Shown here: positions 13,495-25,254 of the stretch, piece by piece | Numbering within the stretch: position 1 is the first letter of the stretch | Layout of the letters: every line of letters begins with the position of its first letter | DNA from: Holacanthus passer | Taxonomy: Eukaryota > Chordata > Actinopteri > Pomacanthidae | Reading direction: 5' to 3' | DNA: 64,000 nt | Assembly (NCBI GenBank): GCA_025331565.1 | Contig: JAFREQ010000063.1 | Location: 744,001 to 808,000 of the forward strand | Translations under genes and position numbers: made by a program | Notes under the pieces: generated by a model | Told to the model about the DNA's origin: nothing | Database searches by the model: none | The model's input: only the letters and a program-made list of their open reading frames with translations

Positions 13495-13963
13495 GAGGTG
13501 GGACAAAACCACTGCTTTGCAAATCACAAGTAAATCTCAAGTTGAGGCTTTTAAGTTTTGAGTCAAGTCCTTTGCAATATCTGAACACTAACAATTAACT
13601 ACTTCCCTTAAATAAGCAAATTGAAACAAATAATGACTTTTAGGTTTTTATGACTTCCAAATAATCTTATATTTAAAAGAAAACTGATCAGACGTTCCAT
13701 GGTATCATTATGATTATTATCATTATTATTCCTGTGGCACAATTAGAGTAATTTATCATTTTGGAGCCAACTGTTGTTCATGCAGTTTCTGTGCACCACA
13801 GCACAGTCGTTATATCTGAAAGTGGCAATACAGGTTAGCATGAAAGTATATCTGCACATATAAATGCAGATAATAATTAAAAGAAAATGTTTAATCGTTG
13901 TGCTTTGATATTAAGTCATCCAAAGTCGAGAGTCTTGAGATTCAGGACTTGAGTCTGCACCTC
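13495..13963 (+). mobile_element. Non-autonomous element with gaggtg...cacctc ends
   Basis: The left end gaggtgggac, then ctttgcaaatcacaagtaaa and tttgagtcaagtcctttgc, and the right end agtcatccaaagtcgagag...ggacttgagtctgcacctc, match from memory an abundant fish repeat built of aagtc/gagtc words. The two ends are inverted (gaggtg against cacctc), so the copy appears near full length at 469 bp. It has no coding capacity. Target-site duplications are not clear. Confidence 0.7.
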
Positions 13964-15074
13964 CGAATCAACAATATTTATTAAAAAATTTGGCCTTATA
14001 TAACCAAGAAGAATGGATATGTGCATTTCTCTGTCTTTATATGAACCATTTTAGGACTGGCAGCACTTTTTGCGGTTTTCATACAGGACGTTTAAGACGC
14101 CGAGAACTACACTGAAGCAAAAATGACTCAATGCTGAGCAACAGGACTGGCAGCATTTTCTCTCTTCCTATACTCAGCATGTTTAAGTGTTTGTATACAA
14201 CACTGCTAAATAACTAATGGCCACGCAGAGTCGCTGAGATGTACGGGATGCCCAGGCTCGGATGAAAGATCAGGGCAGAACATCTGTGTCATCTGTTTCA
14301 TGCCTGCGCTCATTTCTTTATTTTCCCTTGGTCTTATGAAATCATTTGTTAAATATGTTTCTTTCCTGCCTGGCATTCAAGAATTATTCCCTCCCTCGAC
14401 AGCAAGTGGGAATTGTTTTCCTCCCAAATGCACAGTTTTGTTTTGTTTTTTCTGCATGAGTAACTGCTTTGTCTCCGGGTGCTTTTTTAAACGCCCACTG
14501 AGATGCATTTATGCACACACGTAAACACACTTTAAGGCAAAACGGCAAATGAAATGTATTCCAGGATTTCCAAAAAAATTCGTGCTCTACAGGGATACCA
14601 CTCACTCCTCCACAGGATGTGTCTGACATGACCGCTGCCAACTTCGAGACATGATTGTTAAATGAATATCATGTTTCTTTTAATCTAACATAACTGGATT
14701 GACAGTCATGCAGGCATCAGTGATTCTCTGCTACAGACGGCGCAAGACTAGATTTCTTGCATCAGAAGGCCCCAAAAAGCAACAGGATTCTCGACTGTAG
14801 CATGAAATAGCTTGTAGTTCGACAAAAAAAAGCATTTACAATTTCAACGTGCAACCAAAAAAAAAATCATATATTCCAAAGTACCAGCTCTGAAGAAAGC
14901 CCATAAAGATGCACAAACAAAACAAATTACACCTATTTTACATTACTTATTTCCTTTGAGGCCAACAGAATAATGATAATGTCTCAGTGCCAGTGACTCT
15001 TTAACACCAACATTTCCATTATAGATCATTTTCACAGATTGAAATGCTACTTAAAATGTTCATATCATCATGCA
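13964..15074. other. Unique non-coding DNA
   Basis: No gene is seen. A poly-A run lies near 14857-14865. Confidence 0.5.
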
Positions 15075-15232
15075 CTGATATAAATCCTCTGCACACTCTA
15101 CATAATGAATATAGAAATATATACGTGCATATCTTTACATAATCACCCGCTCCGTGCACTATACACTATTTGTATTGTTTACAACCATACACTTTAAATT
15201 ATGTTGTTGGTCATAAAGCTGATTCTGATTCT
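15075..15232 (+). mobile_element. 3' untranslated end of a LINE (L2-like), 5'-truncated
   Basis: The fragment ends in ataaagctgattctgattct, the typical tail of many fish L2-group LINE copies. Upstream are cgtgcactata and tttgtattgtt motifs usual for that 3' UTR. No reverse transcriptase remains. The start is approximate. Confidence 0.6.
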
Positions 15233-15964
15233 AAATTTGGTTTTATGATCTCCACAGAGCCTGTAACGGAGCTCTGGGTTTAACACAGCTTCCAACTGCA
15301 CATCAGCCACAAGTGTCTGCGAGCAATGCAATGTTATGTTGTATATTGAATCATTTAACATTGGTCCATCGTATTTAGCATGTCAAATCTGAAATCTCTG
15401 CCGAAAACATTGATCGTCATCTCTGCTATCGAGCAGAACTTCTTTGCAAACCTTGACTTTTCAGACACCCATCGCCTGGACTCACGGTACACTGAGCCCT
15501 TCTTGTTTTAGATATGTTTGAGTACAACCTGACATGGGCCAGTGGGCAAGCTCCCTTCCTCCCATAACCTGTGCAGTAATAAAGGTAGCATAGGCAGCAG
15601 TGATGGTGGGATGAGGCTTCTGAGGTGTTAGAAAGAGGAAGGAGGAAGAAGAGGAGCGGGGGAGGCCAGGAGGTTGGTCAGAGACCAGCTGGGAATTGGA
15701 AGTGCGGCGAGTTCAGTGAGGTGCGAATGGAGCCTCTGCATCGTCTGAGGTTTCCATTGCACTTGACTACTCTTAGCTGAGCCAACCAAGCATGGAGGAA
15801 TGTGCGGTTGGGGGCGGGCGGCTATACTCTCTCTGGCCCACCTGGGTCTTCTGAGCAGTTATAACCCTCTCACCATGCTCATCATGTTCTTCAATCAATT
15901 TCGGGAGGATTTCATGGCTGTGGCTTTCGTGCACATTGGCTACATCTGTATACAGCTGAAAACA
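15233..15964. other. Unique DNA with a GA-rich tract
   Basis: A purine-rich tract lies at 15629-15673 (gaaagaggaaggagg and similar). No gene is seen. Confidence 0.5.
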
Positions 15965-16465
15965 CACCCCTATAGACAGATACAGTGGATAGATGTTTAT
16001 TGTCATTGCAACACAATGAAATTTGATTTGCCAGCAATCCACTAAAAACAAAAGAAATAGTAGCACATCCACGGCTCCATGAACAGGGGCTGAGCGTGAG
16101 GGGGTCTCTCATGATGTTAAAGGCCAGTTTGTGGAGACGGCTCAGGTGGATGTCTCTCAGGTTTGACGGTGGGGAGTCCACGATCCACTGAGCCGCTTTA
16201 ACTATCCTTCCAGTCTGCAGTGGTGCAACTAGAGTAGCGGACTGTGCAATAGTATGTCAGAACGCTCTCAATAGTGCAGCAGTAGAAGGTGATCAGCAGT
16301 TTTTGAGGGAGTCTGTTGCGCCTCAGAAAACACAGGTGCTGCTGGACCTTCTTAGCCAGGTGGGAGGTGTTCAGGCTGCAGGTCTTAGATGTGTGGACTC
16401 CCTGGAGCATGAAAACTGGCAAACCCCCTCCACTTCTCGATTGACTCTGTTTTGTTTCAGGTCCT
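15965..16465 (-). mobile_element. Decayed LINE fragment: end of reverse-transcriptase ORF plus 3' UTR (CR1/L2/Rex1 group)
   Basis: On the minus strand, 16422-16198 reads HLAKKVQQHLCFLRR, then a piece with FYCCTIESVLTYYCTVRYSS. These correspond to the well-known 'KKAQQRLYFLRR ... FYRCTIESILT' C-terminal region of fish CR1/L2/Rex1-group LINE polymerases. After a frameshift, 16181-16085 continues with LRDIHLSRLHKLAFNIMRDP, matching the 'LQDIYLSRxxxRAxxIxxDP' end of the same protein. The 3' UTR follows, with caatgacaataaacatct near 15990. The copy is 5'-truncated, frameshifted and inactive. The exact clade is uncertain. Confidence 0.88.
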
Positions 16466-17429
16466 TGGATAGTGACTTTCTGAAACTAAGACATCCACGA
16501 GCTTGATGAGTTGGAGGTCAGACAATGTAATTTACTTCATCAATAAGTTATGCTGGAAGATTTGCGTCTTGCACAAACCACTACTGTGAAACAAAGGTCT
16601 TGACAGGAAATAGGGAAAAGAATAACCCGGAGAATCAAGAAGAGTAAACAGAGTGATTCATGGTGTCAGTTTGCTGTTAGCGCAACAGAACTTTAAACTC
16701 TCTTTAGACTCTCCTTGGAAATCAAAGTTGACTTCTAAAGACTTCATCTACAAAGTCTTGCTTGTGCATTTGACATTTCTACTGACTATTTAACTGTTTC
16801 GTGCCCACGCAAACGTTGGGATTGCTCCAAATGCAAATAAGCTAATGTTGTCTAAGCAGAAAACCAGCTGGACTTTTACCTCCAGAACCCTGGATGCCTG
16901 CATTAACCCCTCCCACTTACTTGTATTGCAATTCTTGGAGCGTCTGGCAAATTAAGCAAAAGAAGAACTGATGCCAGAAACTGAACCAATATCAAATGTA
17001 TTTATTATGATTCTAATGTCAAAATGTTGCATATTGCAGCTTTGATGGATAATAAGATACTGTTGGCACATGGCTGAAATTAGAAAGGAAACCTAGCTAC
17101 TTTCCGCTGCTCAGTCAGTCTGGTGCAGTACCGTATCTCCGGGAGATAATAAAATATACACCAGCGAAGGTTCTGTGTGTCTTTGTGTGGGAGGCAGCTG
17201 GGAAGAAGTCATCATTAAGTCAGCGAAATCAACAATGAAGTCTACCACAAAAACACTCGCTCTCCACCCTTGTTCTGTTTTTCAAAGAGTTGAATGCACA
17301 TTGGTCGGCGGCCCAAAGATCTGGAGTCGCAATGCAAGAAAATGATCCTGTCCCGGTCACAGGTCCCCCAAAGGAAGACGTGCAATTTGAAGTAAACAAA
17401 GTAGAAACTCACTTCTAAGATGATGACCT
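16466..17429. other. Unique non-coding DNA
   Basis: The first 50 bases may still be decayed LINE sequence. Otherwise no gene or repeat was recognised. Confidence 0.5.
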
Positions 17430-17480
17430 GGGGTGCGTTTCCCAAAAGCATCGTTCTATTGTTGCATTGAAGGAACCATC
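17430..17480 (+). repeat. Terminus fragment of a fish DNA element (gggtgcgtttcccaaaagca)
   Basis: gggtgcgtttcccaaaagca, followed by tcgtt, is recalled as the terminal sequence of a teleost non-autonomous element. Only this end is recognisable and the opposite end was not found. Confidence 0.5.
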
Positions 17481-18625
17481 ATGAGCATCATGAGCTCAGT
17501 AGTTTCTAAAATAATCTCTGACACATCTTTGCAGATTTGCACCTCTTAGAACTGGCAACACATTCGACATGTGTTGCCAAGGCAGATATATGTTAATATG
17601 TCATTTGCTGTACTTAAGAAGCCACGAGAGCAGAAATAAATTTGATTAAAAAAAAAAAAAAATCACACCTGGCAAAACTGTAAACTGTGTCACAAATTAT
17701 TTTAAAGCCTGTGTGAAATATCGGTGACGTCAAGACTTTTTATGGGAAGTAATAAACATTGTCTATTGTTCGGAGAAATTGTAAAGCAAAGGATGTAAAC
17801 TTCAGTCTTATGACACTGATAAGGAATCAGACTGCTTGAAGTTACTGTAGAAAAAGTGGTGCCTGCATGCAGCACTGTGTCAGTCGCTGTGTCAGTCACA
17901 GATTCTCTTTGCTCACAGGTCTGTTTACTCATACACCTGGATACGTTGTGTCACAATTAACCACATATTAAGTTTTATTAATTTGCATTAAATGCTTCGT
18001 TATGCGATTATCCATGAAGGGAAAACAAAACAGGCGCGGGTGCAGACCTTTTAGTTGCTGTTTGCATCTCAGATTGTTTCAGGTCTGCTGTCGTTGCTCA
18101 TTGACCGTGGATTTAGAAATAAAATCTCTTCAAACAAACATACGTCTCGGATGAATGTGAACTGCTCCTAACAACCAATATTGCAGATTCCATGCTGACT
18201 GAAAATGACGTCAGCAGGACGGATATGTCGCTCACTACTGGTTAGGGCATGGACACCAACACAGAAGATAAAAGATAATGATTGTTCTGAGATGGACTGA
18301 TGAAGGTTTGACATCCTGGATGATGCTTCAGCCACCTTTAACCTGAATAAGACTAAACAAGCAAGAAAAATCATGTTCGTGATTGAACATATGAATAAAC
18401 AACTATGATCTTCTGCGTAGGGAAACCACGCTTCCTAATTAATGTCTGTGTTTGGCCGTCTCTCATTTGTTACAGTTGGGGGAAGTGACAACAACTATTT
18501 GTCGAGCCAAGCGGGGGGAAAGAGGCTAAAAACAAGGTATGGATGGAAGAAAGAGAGAGCAGATGGGACGGTGTCACGGAGTGCAGAATGAAGCATACCT
18601 TCATCCATCACGTCCCACGTGTGTG
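17481..18625. other. Unique non-coding DNA
   Basis: No gene is seen. A poly-A run lies near 17648-17662. Confidence 0.5.
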
Positions 18626-18662
18626 ACACACACACACACACACTGAGAGAGAGAGAGAGAGA
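18626..18662 (+). repeat. Compound (CA)n-(GA)n microsatellite
   Basis: A CA tract (about 18626-18642) runs directly into a GA tract (about 18644-18662). Confidence 0.95.
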
Positions 18663-21119
18663 ACAATCTCACTCGTTTTAGAGCGACTTACTGAGGCCAC
18701 AAAACACAACAGACACTTGTGCCTTCGAGTCGGTGTCAAACTAAATTCACCACAGAGGACAAGGCAGGTAGACGGTGTTTACGTTTAGCAAATCAATACA
18801 AGTATGAAAATGCAATAAAATAAAATGTTACAATGTGGAGATGTTTGTTAATGTGGTTTAAATCATGCTTCAACGTTGTTATGTTTCCCAGACAAGCGAC
18901 CTCTTGTGGGAATCTGAACAATGACTGCAGTCCAGAAATAATCATATAACCAACCCACGGTTTGCACGTCATCTCATATTAGTAGTCAAAGGTGGTTTCT
19001 TTTAACCATGACCACAATCTTTCCGTAAATTCAACTCTAACCGTTGGGGCGACAGATCAGAGAAGACTCGATCAGGGGTTGCTCTCAGGTTGCATCAGGA
19101 CAGCTTTCATCTCATTGGTTGTGCATTGAAAATTCCCTGACAAACAACTGGCGTTAAGAACGTTAGGGAAGACGTCAGAGCGGATGGTTGCAGGTGTCAC
19201 TGCAGACGGTGATTGGAATATCCTGCCAACATTCAACGCTGCTGTCATTGTCATTTAGCTGTGAGGATTTATTTACGCCACTGAATTTAGCAAGTTCAAA
19301 AAAAAAAATAGAAATATCACAAATGCCTTTTTCAATTTTGTGCCACACAGAATCTGTATTTGCTTTGCTGTTCTGGTGGGAAACCTGTCAGGCACAGGGG
19401 CAGTTTTTGCTTCTGTTTTTCTGTGTGAGACGAATGGATTTGGTTCCTGGCTGGGGAGCACGGACACAAACATCAAGGAGCAAGAGGTCCACCTGTGACC
19501 CTGTAGGCTCCAGCTCTGTGTTGGGTTTGGAGTGTGATGTAGGCCTGGCTGCCCCTCTGAATTCCCCGCCGGGGATGATGGGGATTAGCTGGAAAACTGT
19601 CTGAGAATGACTAAATAAAGAATGAAAGCAACAGCGAGAGGGGAAAAAAGAAAGGGTGGCAGTGACATTGTTTTTTGAACTCTGGAGCCGGTTCATCAAG
19701 GTTATAAAAGGTGACAGCAGAAACAGCTGACAGGAATTTTCAAAGACTTAGATGAAAGTTAGACGGCTTGACTGATTCTAAATTTAAAAACAAAACAAAA
19801 CATCTGCCTTTTTCCAAATAAGAACAATACTTATGAGTGTGTTTTCTACTTTCCGACACGAAAAAAAATAATTTCCATACAACTCACTCACCAAATATCT
19901 CGGAAGAAGACCGAGAGCCTTATAGAAAATTGGGTGCATAATGCAGCAATTCACTTCTCATTTCTGCTCCCCACATATTGGATGGGGCCAACAGAATGGT
20001 AATAGAGTTGATGTCTCCATCCACCGATTCACGCTCATTTGTTATTTATTCATGAGAAAGTAAGCAGGGTGCCCGGCTTAATACACTTTATGGCATTCAC
20101 TCACTCATGCTATTCAAATTCGAGTATAATGTAATATCGGTTGAAAACTTCACTCCCCTCGTTCTCGGCGCACAACTTCATTCAAACTTGTGAGTCAAAG
20201 AAAAAGAGATTTCTTTTTTTTTTTTTACCGAGCAACAAAACAATGACCCGACAAGCAGGAAATTCACTGGAGGAGAATCCACAAACAGAGCTGAGGGGTC
20301 CTTTCCTCGCGGTCATATCAATAAACTGTAATCACGCTAAATGGCTTCAGCTGTCAAGCCTTTTCACTTTATGAGTTTCTCCTTTGATCAGACTCGGAAA
20401 AGATGGTTTTTTTTTTTTAGCAAGGCTTTAAAGCCTTTCTGCTCATTGCAACAAGCCTGAACAAAACCTGAAACTGAACCAATTAAAGTTCTTGTACCGG
20501 CAAACCCAAGCTGTTACTTTACTTCACTATAAAATGAGGATGCTCGGCTTTTATCGAAATATGACTACAGTGCACCAGCAGTAAGTAATAACAGTAAAGA
20601 AAACTACTTATTATTGGCCATAGTTTATTACAACAATTACAACCAAGTCATTGATATGACCATACAGGAACACTCCGAAAATCCTACAATGTCCGACTGA
20701 GTAAGAAAACAATCCGGTTCTAAACAAGCCAATAAAATTCAGCCAGTTTGTCTAAACCACTTTATTCCGAGGTAAAAGTGAGTTCATGCAAAATGTTGAA
20801 GACTGTGACGCTAAACCAAGAAGTTGTTCTGTAAACTTCGATATATGTTAACAGTTTGATTTCTTTCAAGTGATATGTTGTTCAGTCTTATTTCTGATCA
20901 TAGTACAAAACGAACACCGACTATTTGTAGTAGGTGAGTTGTACGAAACCAAGGAGTATCTTGAGTCGTCACTGATTATTTCACAAAGCGATTCAGTCAA
21001 AGAGAGGATTGACCAGCAGCTAATCCCAAAACACAGCTCCCTATTATTCGGCCATCTTGGAGGAGTTCAGGTGGACCAGCGACTGGTGCGCCCCCTCCCT
21101 CCCAAATCTTCTGTGTTTA
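18663..21119. other. Unique non-coding DNA
   Basis: No gene or known repeat was recognised. T runs (for example 20212-20226) and A runs (19297-19307) occur. The 138-codon plus frame at 19188-19604 has no recognisable domain. Confidence 0.5.
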
Positions 21120-21390
21120 CTTAACCTTTAGGAAGTCCTCATTAGCCGGCTCACTCTGGAGAGCCTATTGGGTTGTCAGGAGAGAGATAAATTAACAGTG
21201 GGAGCATTGATTTGACTCATGCCTTAAGCCGGGATCACGTCGGCCGGTCAGTATGCACAATGTAATTAGTTTATCAGCACGGAGGGAGTTTTCTTAAGTG
21301 ATTAATCAGGAGAGCTCTCTGTCTCCAAAGTAAAAGCCCGAGCAGCCGGTGGAGTGAAGGTTCACCTGGCTGACCATGTGAGTAATGACT
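21120..21390. promoter_or_regulatory. Candidate conserved non-coding block
   Basis: Repeat-free sequence with clustered words such as gataaattaac, cacaatgtaattagtttatc and aagtgattaatcagg. These are consistent with homeodomain and SOX-type sites. It lies just left of the exon-like segment at 21608. This is an inference only. Confidence 0.25.
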
Positions 21391-21607
21391 GTCCACTCTT
21401 GGAAGAAAAGAAGAACATGACTTTATTGTTGTGCCACCGCAAATCCTCGGGGTGTGGGGATGGTTTCTTGTAACCTAATCTTTAGCGAGTAGTTTTAGTT
21501 CCTTAAAGTTAACAAAATCTTACCTGACAAGAAGAAAACTCTCACATGGATCGTTGTTGGAACACTCATTTCGGGGGCACTGACCAAAGACCTGTTTTGT
21601 CTTTTAG

Positions 21608-21714
21608 GCATGAAGTCTTGCCAACAACTCTGCTCAGCAGCTCAGCCCAGATCCTGATGCTGAATCTGGATGTCTGATATAAGGAACCACCCTCTGAGCA
21701 TCTTGCCTTCTGAG
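21608..21714 (+). other. Exon-like segment (non-coding) with strong splice sites
   Basis: A pyrimidine-rich acceptor (ctgttttgtcttttag, ending at 21607) and a consensus donor (gag|gtgagt, donor at 21715) bracket 107 bases, a normal internal-exon size. All three plus-strand frames contain a stop, so if it is transcribed it would be a UTR or long non-coding RNA exon. Sites of this quality also occur by chance in 64 kb, and there is no transcript evidence. Confidence 0.3.
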
Positions 21715-21720
21715 GTGAGT

Positions 21721-22223
21721 GCTGGAGAAAAATCTAACTTTAAAACCCCTTCCTGCACTCAGAGTGCTCTGGGCATGAAAAATAAAGAGAGTAATATGGT
21801 TTATAATTGATTAAGCATCATTAAGCATCACAAACAAAAAGACAGGCCTCAGCAAATGCACTGCTAATGCTAAAGCGCCTCAGGGTAAAGTGCCTCCTCT
21901 TGCACATTTACACACAGTGGTAATGGGAGGGGGAGTGAGTCTTGAACATCTGTGAGAGAGAACTGAAAATGGGCTTCACACATGCACGGGTGGTGAAACA
22001 GTGGCTTTAGTAGCGGAGGCTGAGAAAATGGGTGTAAAGCCGACAGAGGCTGGAGGAACCCCGTGCTCTCTATAGGCATTTGATTAAAGGACTGCTGTTG
22101 TCATGCAGTTGCAAATCCAGCTGCTGCAGCACCTGCATGCTGAGTCACAGCATATGGACCAGGCGTGGGAACAGACAGGGAGTCCAAGCGCAGAGACGAC
22201 GGAGGAGAGAGGAGAGACTCGCG
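21721..22223. other. Unique non-coding DNA
   Basis: No gene is seen. A short direct repeat taagcatcattaagcatca lies around 21813-21831. Confidence 0.5.
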
Positions 22224-22290
22224 CTGCTGGGATCTCTCACTTTGGTCCAATAATGGAATCTCATTACCAAAGTGAGAGCTGTCCAGGCAG
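22224..22290. ncRNA. Candidate structured RNA hairpin (pre-miRNA-like) or large palindrome
   Basis: The arms ctctcactttggt (22234-22246) and accaaagtgagag (22266-22278) are perfectly complementary over 13 bp around a 19-base loop. Beyond a 1x3 internal loop, 22230-22232 pairs with 22282-22284. After one mismatch, 22224-22228 pairs with 22286-22290. That gives about 21 pairs in a 67-base fold. Size and shape resemble a miRNA precursor, although the stem is shorter than usual and I recognise no known miRNA. The palindrome reads the same on either strand, so the strand is unknown. A transposon-end remnant is an alternative. Confidence 0.35.
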
Positions 22291-22319
22291 ACCTAATGAA
22301 GCCCCACACGGCGAAGGCT

Positions 22320-22520
22320 GGCCCCTTCACGCTGAGACGAGGGAGGGAGGGAGGAAGGAGGCGAGCCGGTCGCACTGACAAAGGGAGCGCGCGGGAGAGA
22401 CATCCAATCTATAAGTAGGAGGAGATGTGTCAGAGCTAAATAAATATGAGGAGATGGCAACAGACGAAGGGCAAAGGGGGCACCGGGGGGCAAAGAGACG
22501 GGGGTGAAAGGAAGAATATG
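22320..22520 (+). repeat. Purine-rich low-complexity stretch
   Basis: G/A-rich words such as gagggagggagggaggaagg (about 22340) and aaagggggcaccggggggca (about 22474). Several overlapping open frames on both strands come from this composition. Confidence 0.6.
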
Positions 22521-22753
22521 AGAATCAATTGTGAGATAAATGATGCAGCAACTCCCAGCGGAAAGCAGAGTGCTTCAGAAGACAACATATGGACACACAC
22601 TAACACCCAGGCTTTTAGTGCTAATTGACAGACGGCTCCTCCAGGTTGCCACCCACCCTCTGCACACCAACTTGTGTTTTCTTTTTTTGTTTTTTTTTTT
22701 TCTTCTCTCTGAGCATGTTTCATAGGTCAATCGCTATGTGCTAATTGGCTGGC

Positions 22754-23049
22754 CGAGCCCACGGGCCACGCCGTTCCACCGTCCGTCCCCCGAGTGCTGT
22801 CATCCTGTCGCTGCCTACACACACAGCTAGTTTTCCTCTCTGGTGGAAGGTGCATGGCAGCTGCCGGAGAAAACACGAGTCGCGGCCTCCCCGGGGACAC
22901 GTCGGGGGGATAAAGTGCAGCGGCCTCGGCTTTCAGTCAACACCGCTAAAAATACCCGGCGATGCCACTGTACGAGCCTCACAGTCACTGTCTCTCTTCA
23001 GCTGACAGCACGTCCAGCTGGGACGGACGGGCGGGCGGACGGATGATCG
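22754..23049. promoter_or_regulatory. CpG island, strongest in the window
   Basis: A hand count gives 28 CpG in about 296 bases, in sequence I estimate at roughly 60% GC. The observed/expected ratio is therefore close to 1, whereas most of the window is CpG-poor. It includes gacggacgggcgggcggac (about 23021). Such islands often mark promoters. No open frame here is recognisable, so a non-coding promoter or a regulatory islet is possible. It lies about 470 bp right of the hairpin. Confidence 0.55.
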
Positions 23050-25254
23050 TGATTTCAGCAACTTATGGGATCACTTGTGGTTGAAGGTCTCATATGCTCA
23101 ACAAATAAACTTGAGAATGTGAGATGCATTTTTTGGACTTCCTATACAGATATGTTAAGGACCATGCAAGTGATTTTCAAGATTTTACCTTCGTCGTGCT
23201 TCAGGGCCAGATTAACCCCTTAATGTTTTTCTTCCACTCTCCGCATGTTATGTAGTATCAGTAATTAGGTCATGAAAACCTGAATGAGTGGATAATTATT
23301 GTGTAATACCATGCAAACACAATATGAACTGCAATAATAAAGTCTTCCAGTTGCCTCTACAAGGTCAAAATGTGGCTCGACCGCCCCCAGATATTTATCC
23401 TCACAATAAAAAAAAAAGGAACTTTGTTTCTCAAGAGAATTCTAACTTTATTCCAATATTTTTTTTTTTCTTTCTGGTAAAATTTCAACTTCATTCTCAT
23501 GATGCTACTTTATTACTTTATCTTGGGAATCTCATGTTTTTTTGGATGGAGATTGTTTAATTTTTTTTCAATTTTCTATTTTCTACAATTCCCTGACCGC
23601 GCTACACTAAGATATCTTAACTTAAGCAGCCATGATTCTTACTGTGATGAATATTTTAATGAAAGCAGGTTTCAAATCACTGCGAGTTGATTTCCATACT
23701 GTGGTGAATTTAATTGTAACATATGGCTGTGGGAGGCAGAACCGGTCAGTGGTGAAGTATAGCATGCATGATCTGTAGTAATTAGGCTATAATAAGATTT
23801 AAAAAAGGAAATAATAAAATAAAACAATGTGTTTCTTTAAGTGAATGTCTGCAAAATAAATAAAAAGTCAGCCAATAATAAGGAAAGCAGAGGATGTTTT
23901 CCTGTGTCCTTCTCCCAGCATCCGTCACATGAACCATCAGTGAAGACATAAGGAGGCTGGCAGCTCTGAAATGTGCTGGCAACCATTTGAAAGCTACAAT
24001 GTCATATTCGTTTTTGTAATCTCATTTTACTACGGTTTATAATCATAATTCCAAAAACAAACAAGCAAACACACACACACACAAAAAAAATCCAATATCT
24101 GGGCCAACTTTGTCCTGCGTAATCCCCGATGGGAAAAGCTCTCCAGCTCAAAGCTCATTTTATTTCTCTCATATCATTTTATATTACCGTCTCTTCCTGA
24201 AAATCAAAAACACGCCAATAAGAAGTGAGAACATTACATTTCAAGAGAGAAATGGTAACTTTTGTGACACTTTATCATTTGCTGTAGAATGTTTTTATGC
24301 AAAATTATATTTTGAGACGTTGACCTTGGAGAATTAACAACTAACAAAGTACTTGATTTTTTTTGGATTCATCTCACTGCTGTCATGCATAAAGGTGGTA
24401 AATTCCTCTACCAGCTTTTTCAGACAACTGTTTGTATGATAACAGTTAACAGACGTCCACATCTCACTCGTGCATCATATCAACAAAGTGCATATAAAAT
24501 CACTACATGACTGATAATGACATGAGTTCTCAATGCTCCTGCAGCCTTTTTAAGTTTGACACACAAACTATCCAGAGGACAAAAACCACAAGCCCCCTCA
24601 TGATTTAATGCCAACCAAGAGCGTGAGCCGGAGAGACTGTCCTCCTAAAGACAAACCCCAGAGCAACACCAACAGCCCCCAGACGAAAAGGCAGAAGCAC
24701 AAATATCAGAGGAAACCGCACTAAATAGTCGGAATCAGTGATTCGCTCGGCTGAACGGCCAATTAGAGACATCTCTCACCAATCGCACCAAACTGCTGGT
24801 GACAAACTAACTAGAGCAAATGGTGCGGGACAGAAAAATACAGTCGACGGTCGGTCACACATGGTCGAATGAAGGCTACGGGTTTGGTGTCGGAGCCTTT
24901 GCATCACGACTGTGAAGATAAAGCTAAAAAAAAATACGATCATGTGACAATCTATGGTTTTAGATCAAGACATTAGATTCAGTCCTCTATCAATTTCAGA
25001 GCAAAGACAATAAAGCGTCTTTACAGAAAAGATATTCAAATCGTTTTTGTAATTAAAGCCACTCGGAGGGAAGTCGTTGTTCCCCTGTGATCCTGTAGCA
25101 TCCAAAAGGACAGCAAATGAAAAATGATACTCCCCTAAACCCCCCCATGGATCAGAGGCAGGGACGCCGAGGTGAACGGACCAAAAACAAACTGAATGCA
25201 TAAAATTCTCCACATCTTGCTTATAAAAACAGACACAACAGACCCTGGGCCTCG
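23050..25254. other. Unique non-coding DNA
   Basis: No gene is seen. There are A/T runs (23405-23415, 23459-23470) and a short CA tract ending in A's at 24068-24090. Confidence 0.5.

Noticed and set aside
22103..22493. Overlapping open frames near the hairpin
   Set aside because: They come from purine-rich composition, and codon content looks like translated low-complexity DNA.
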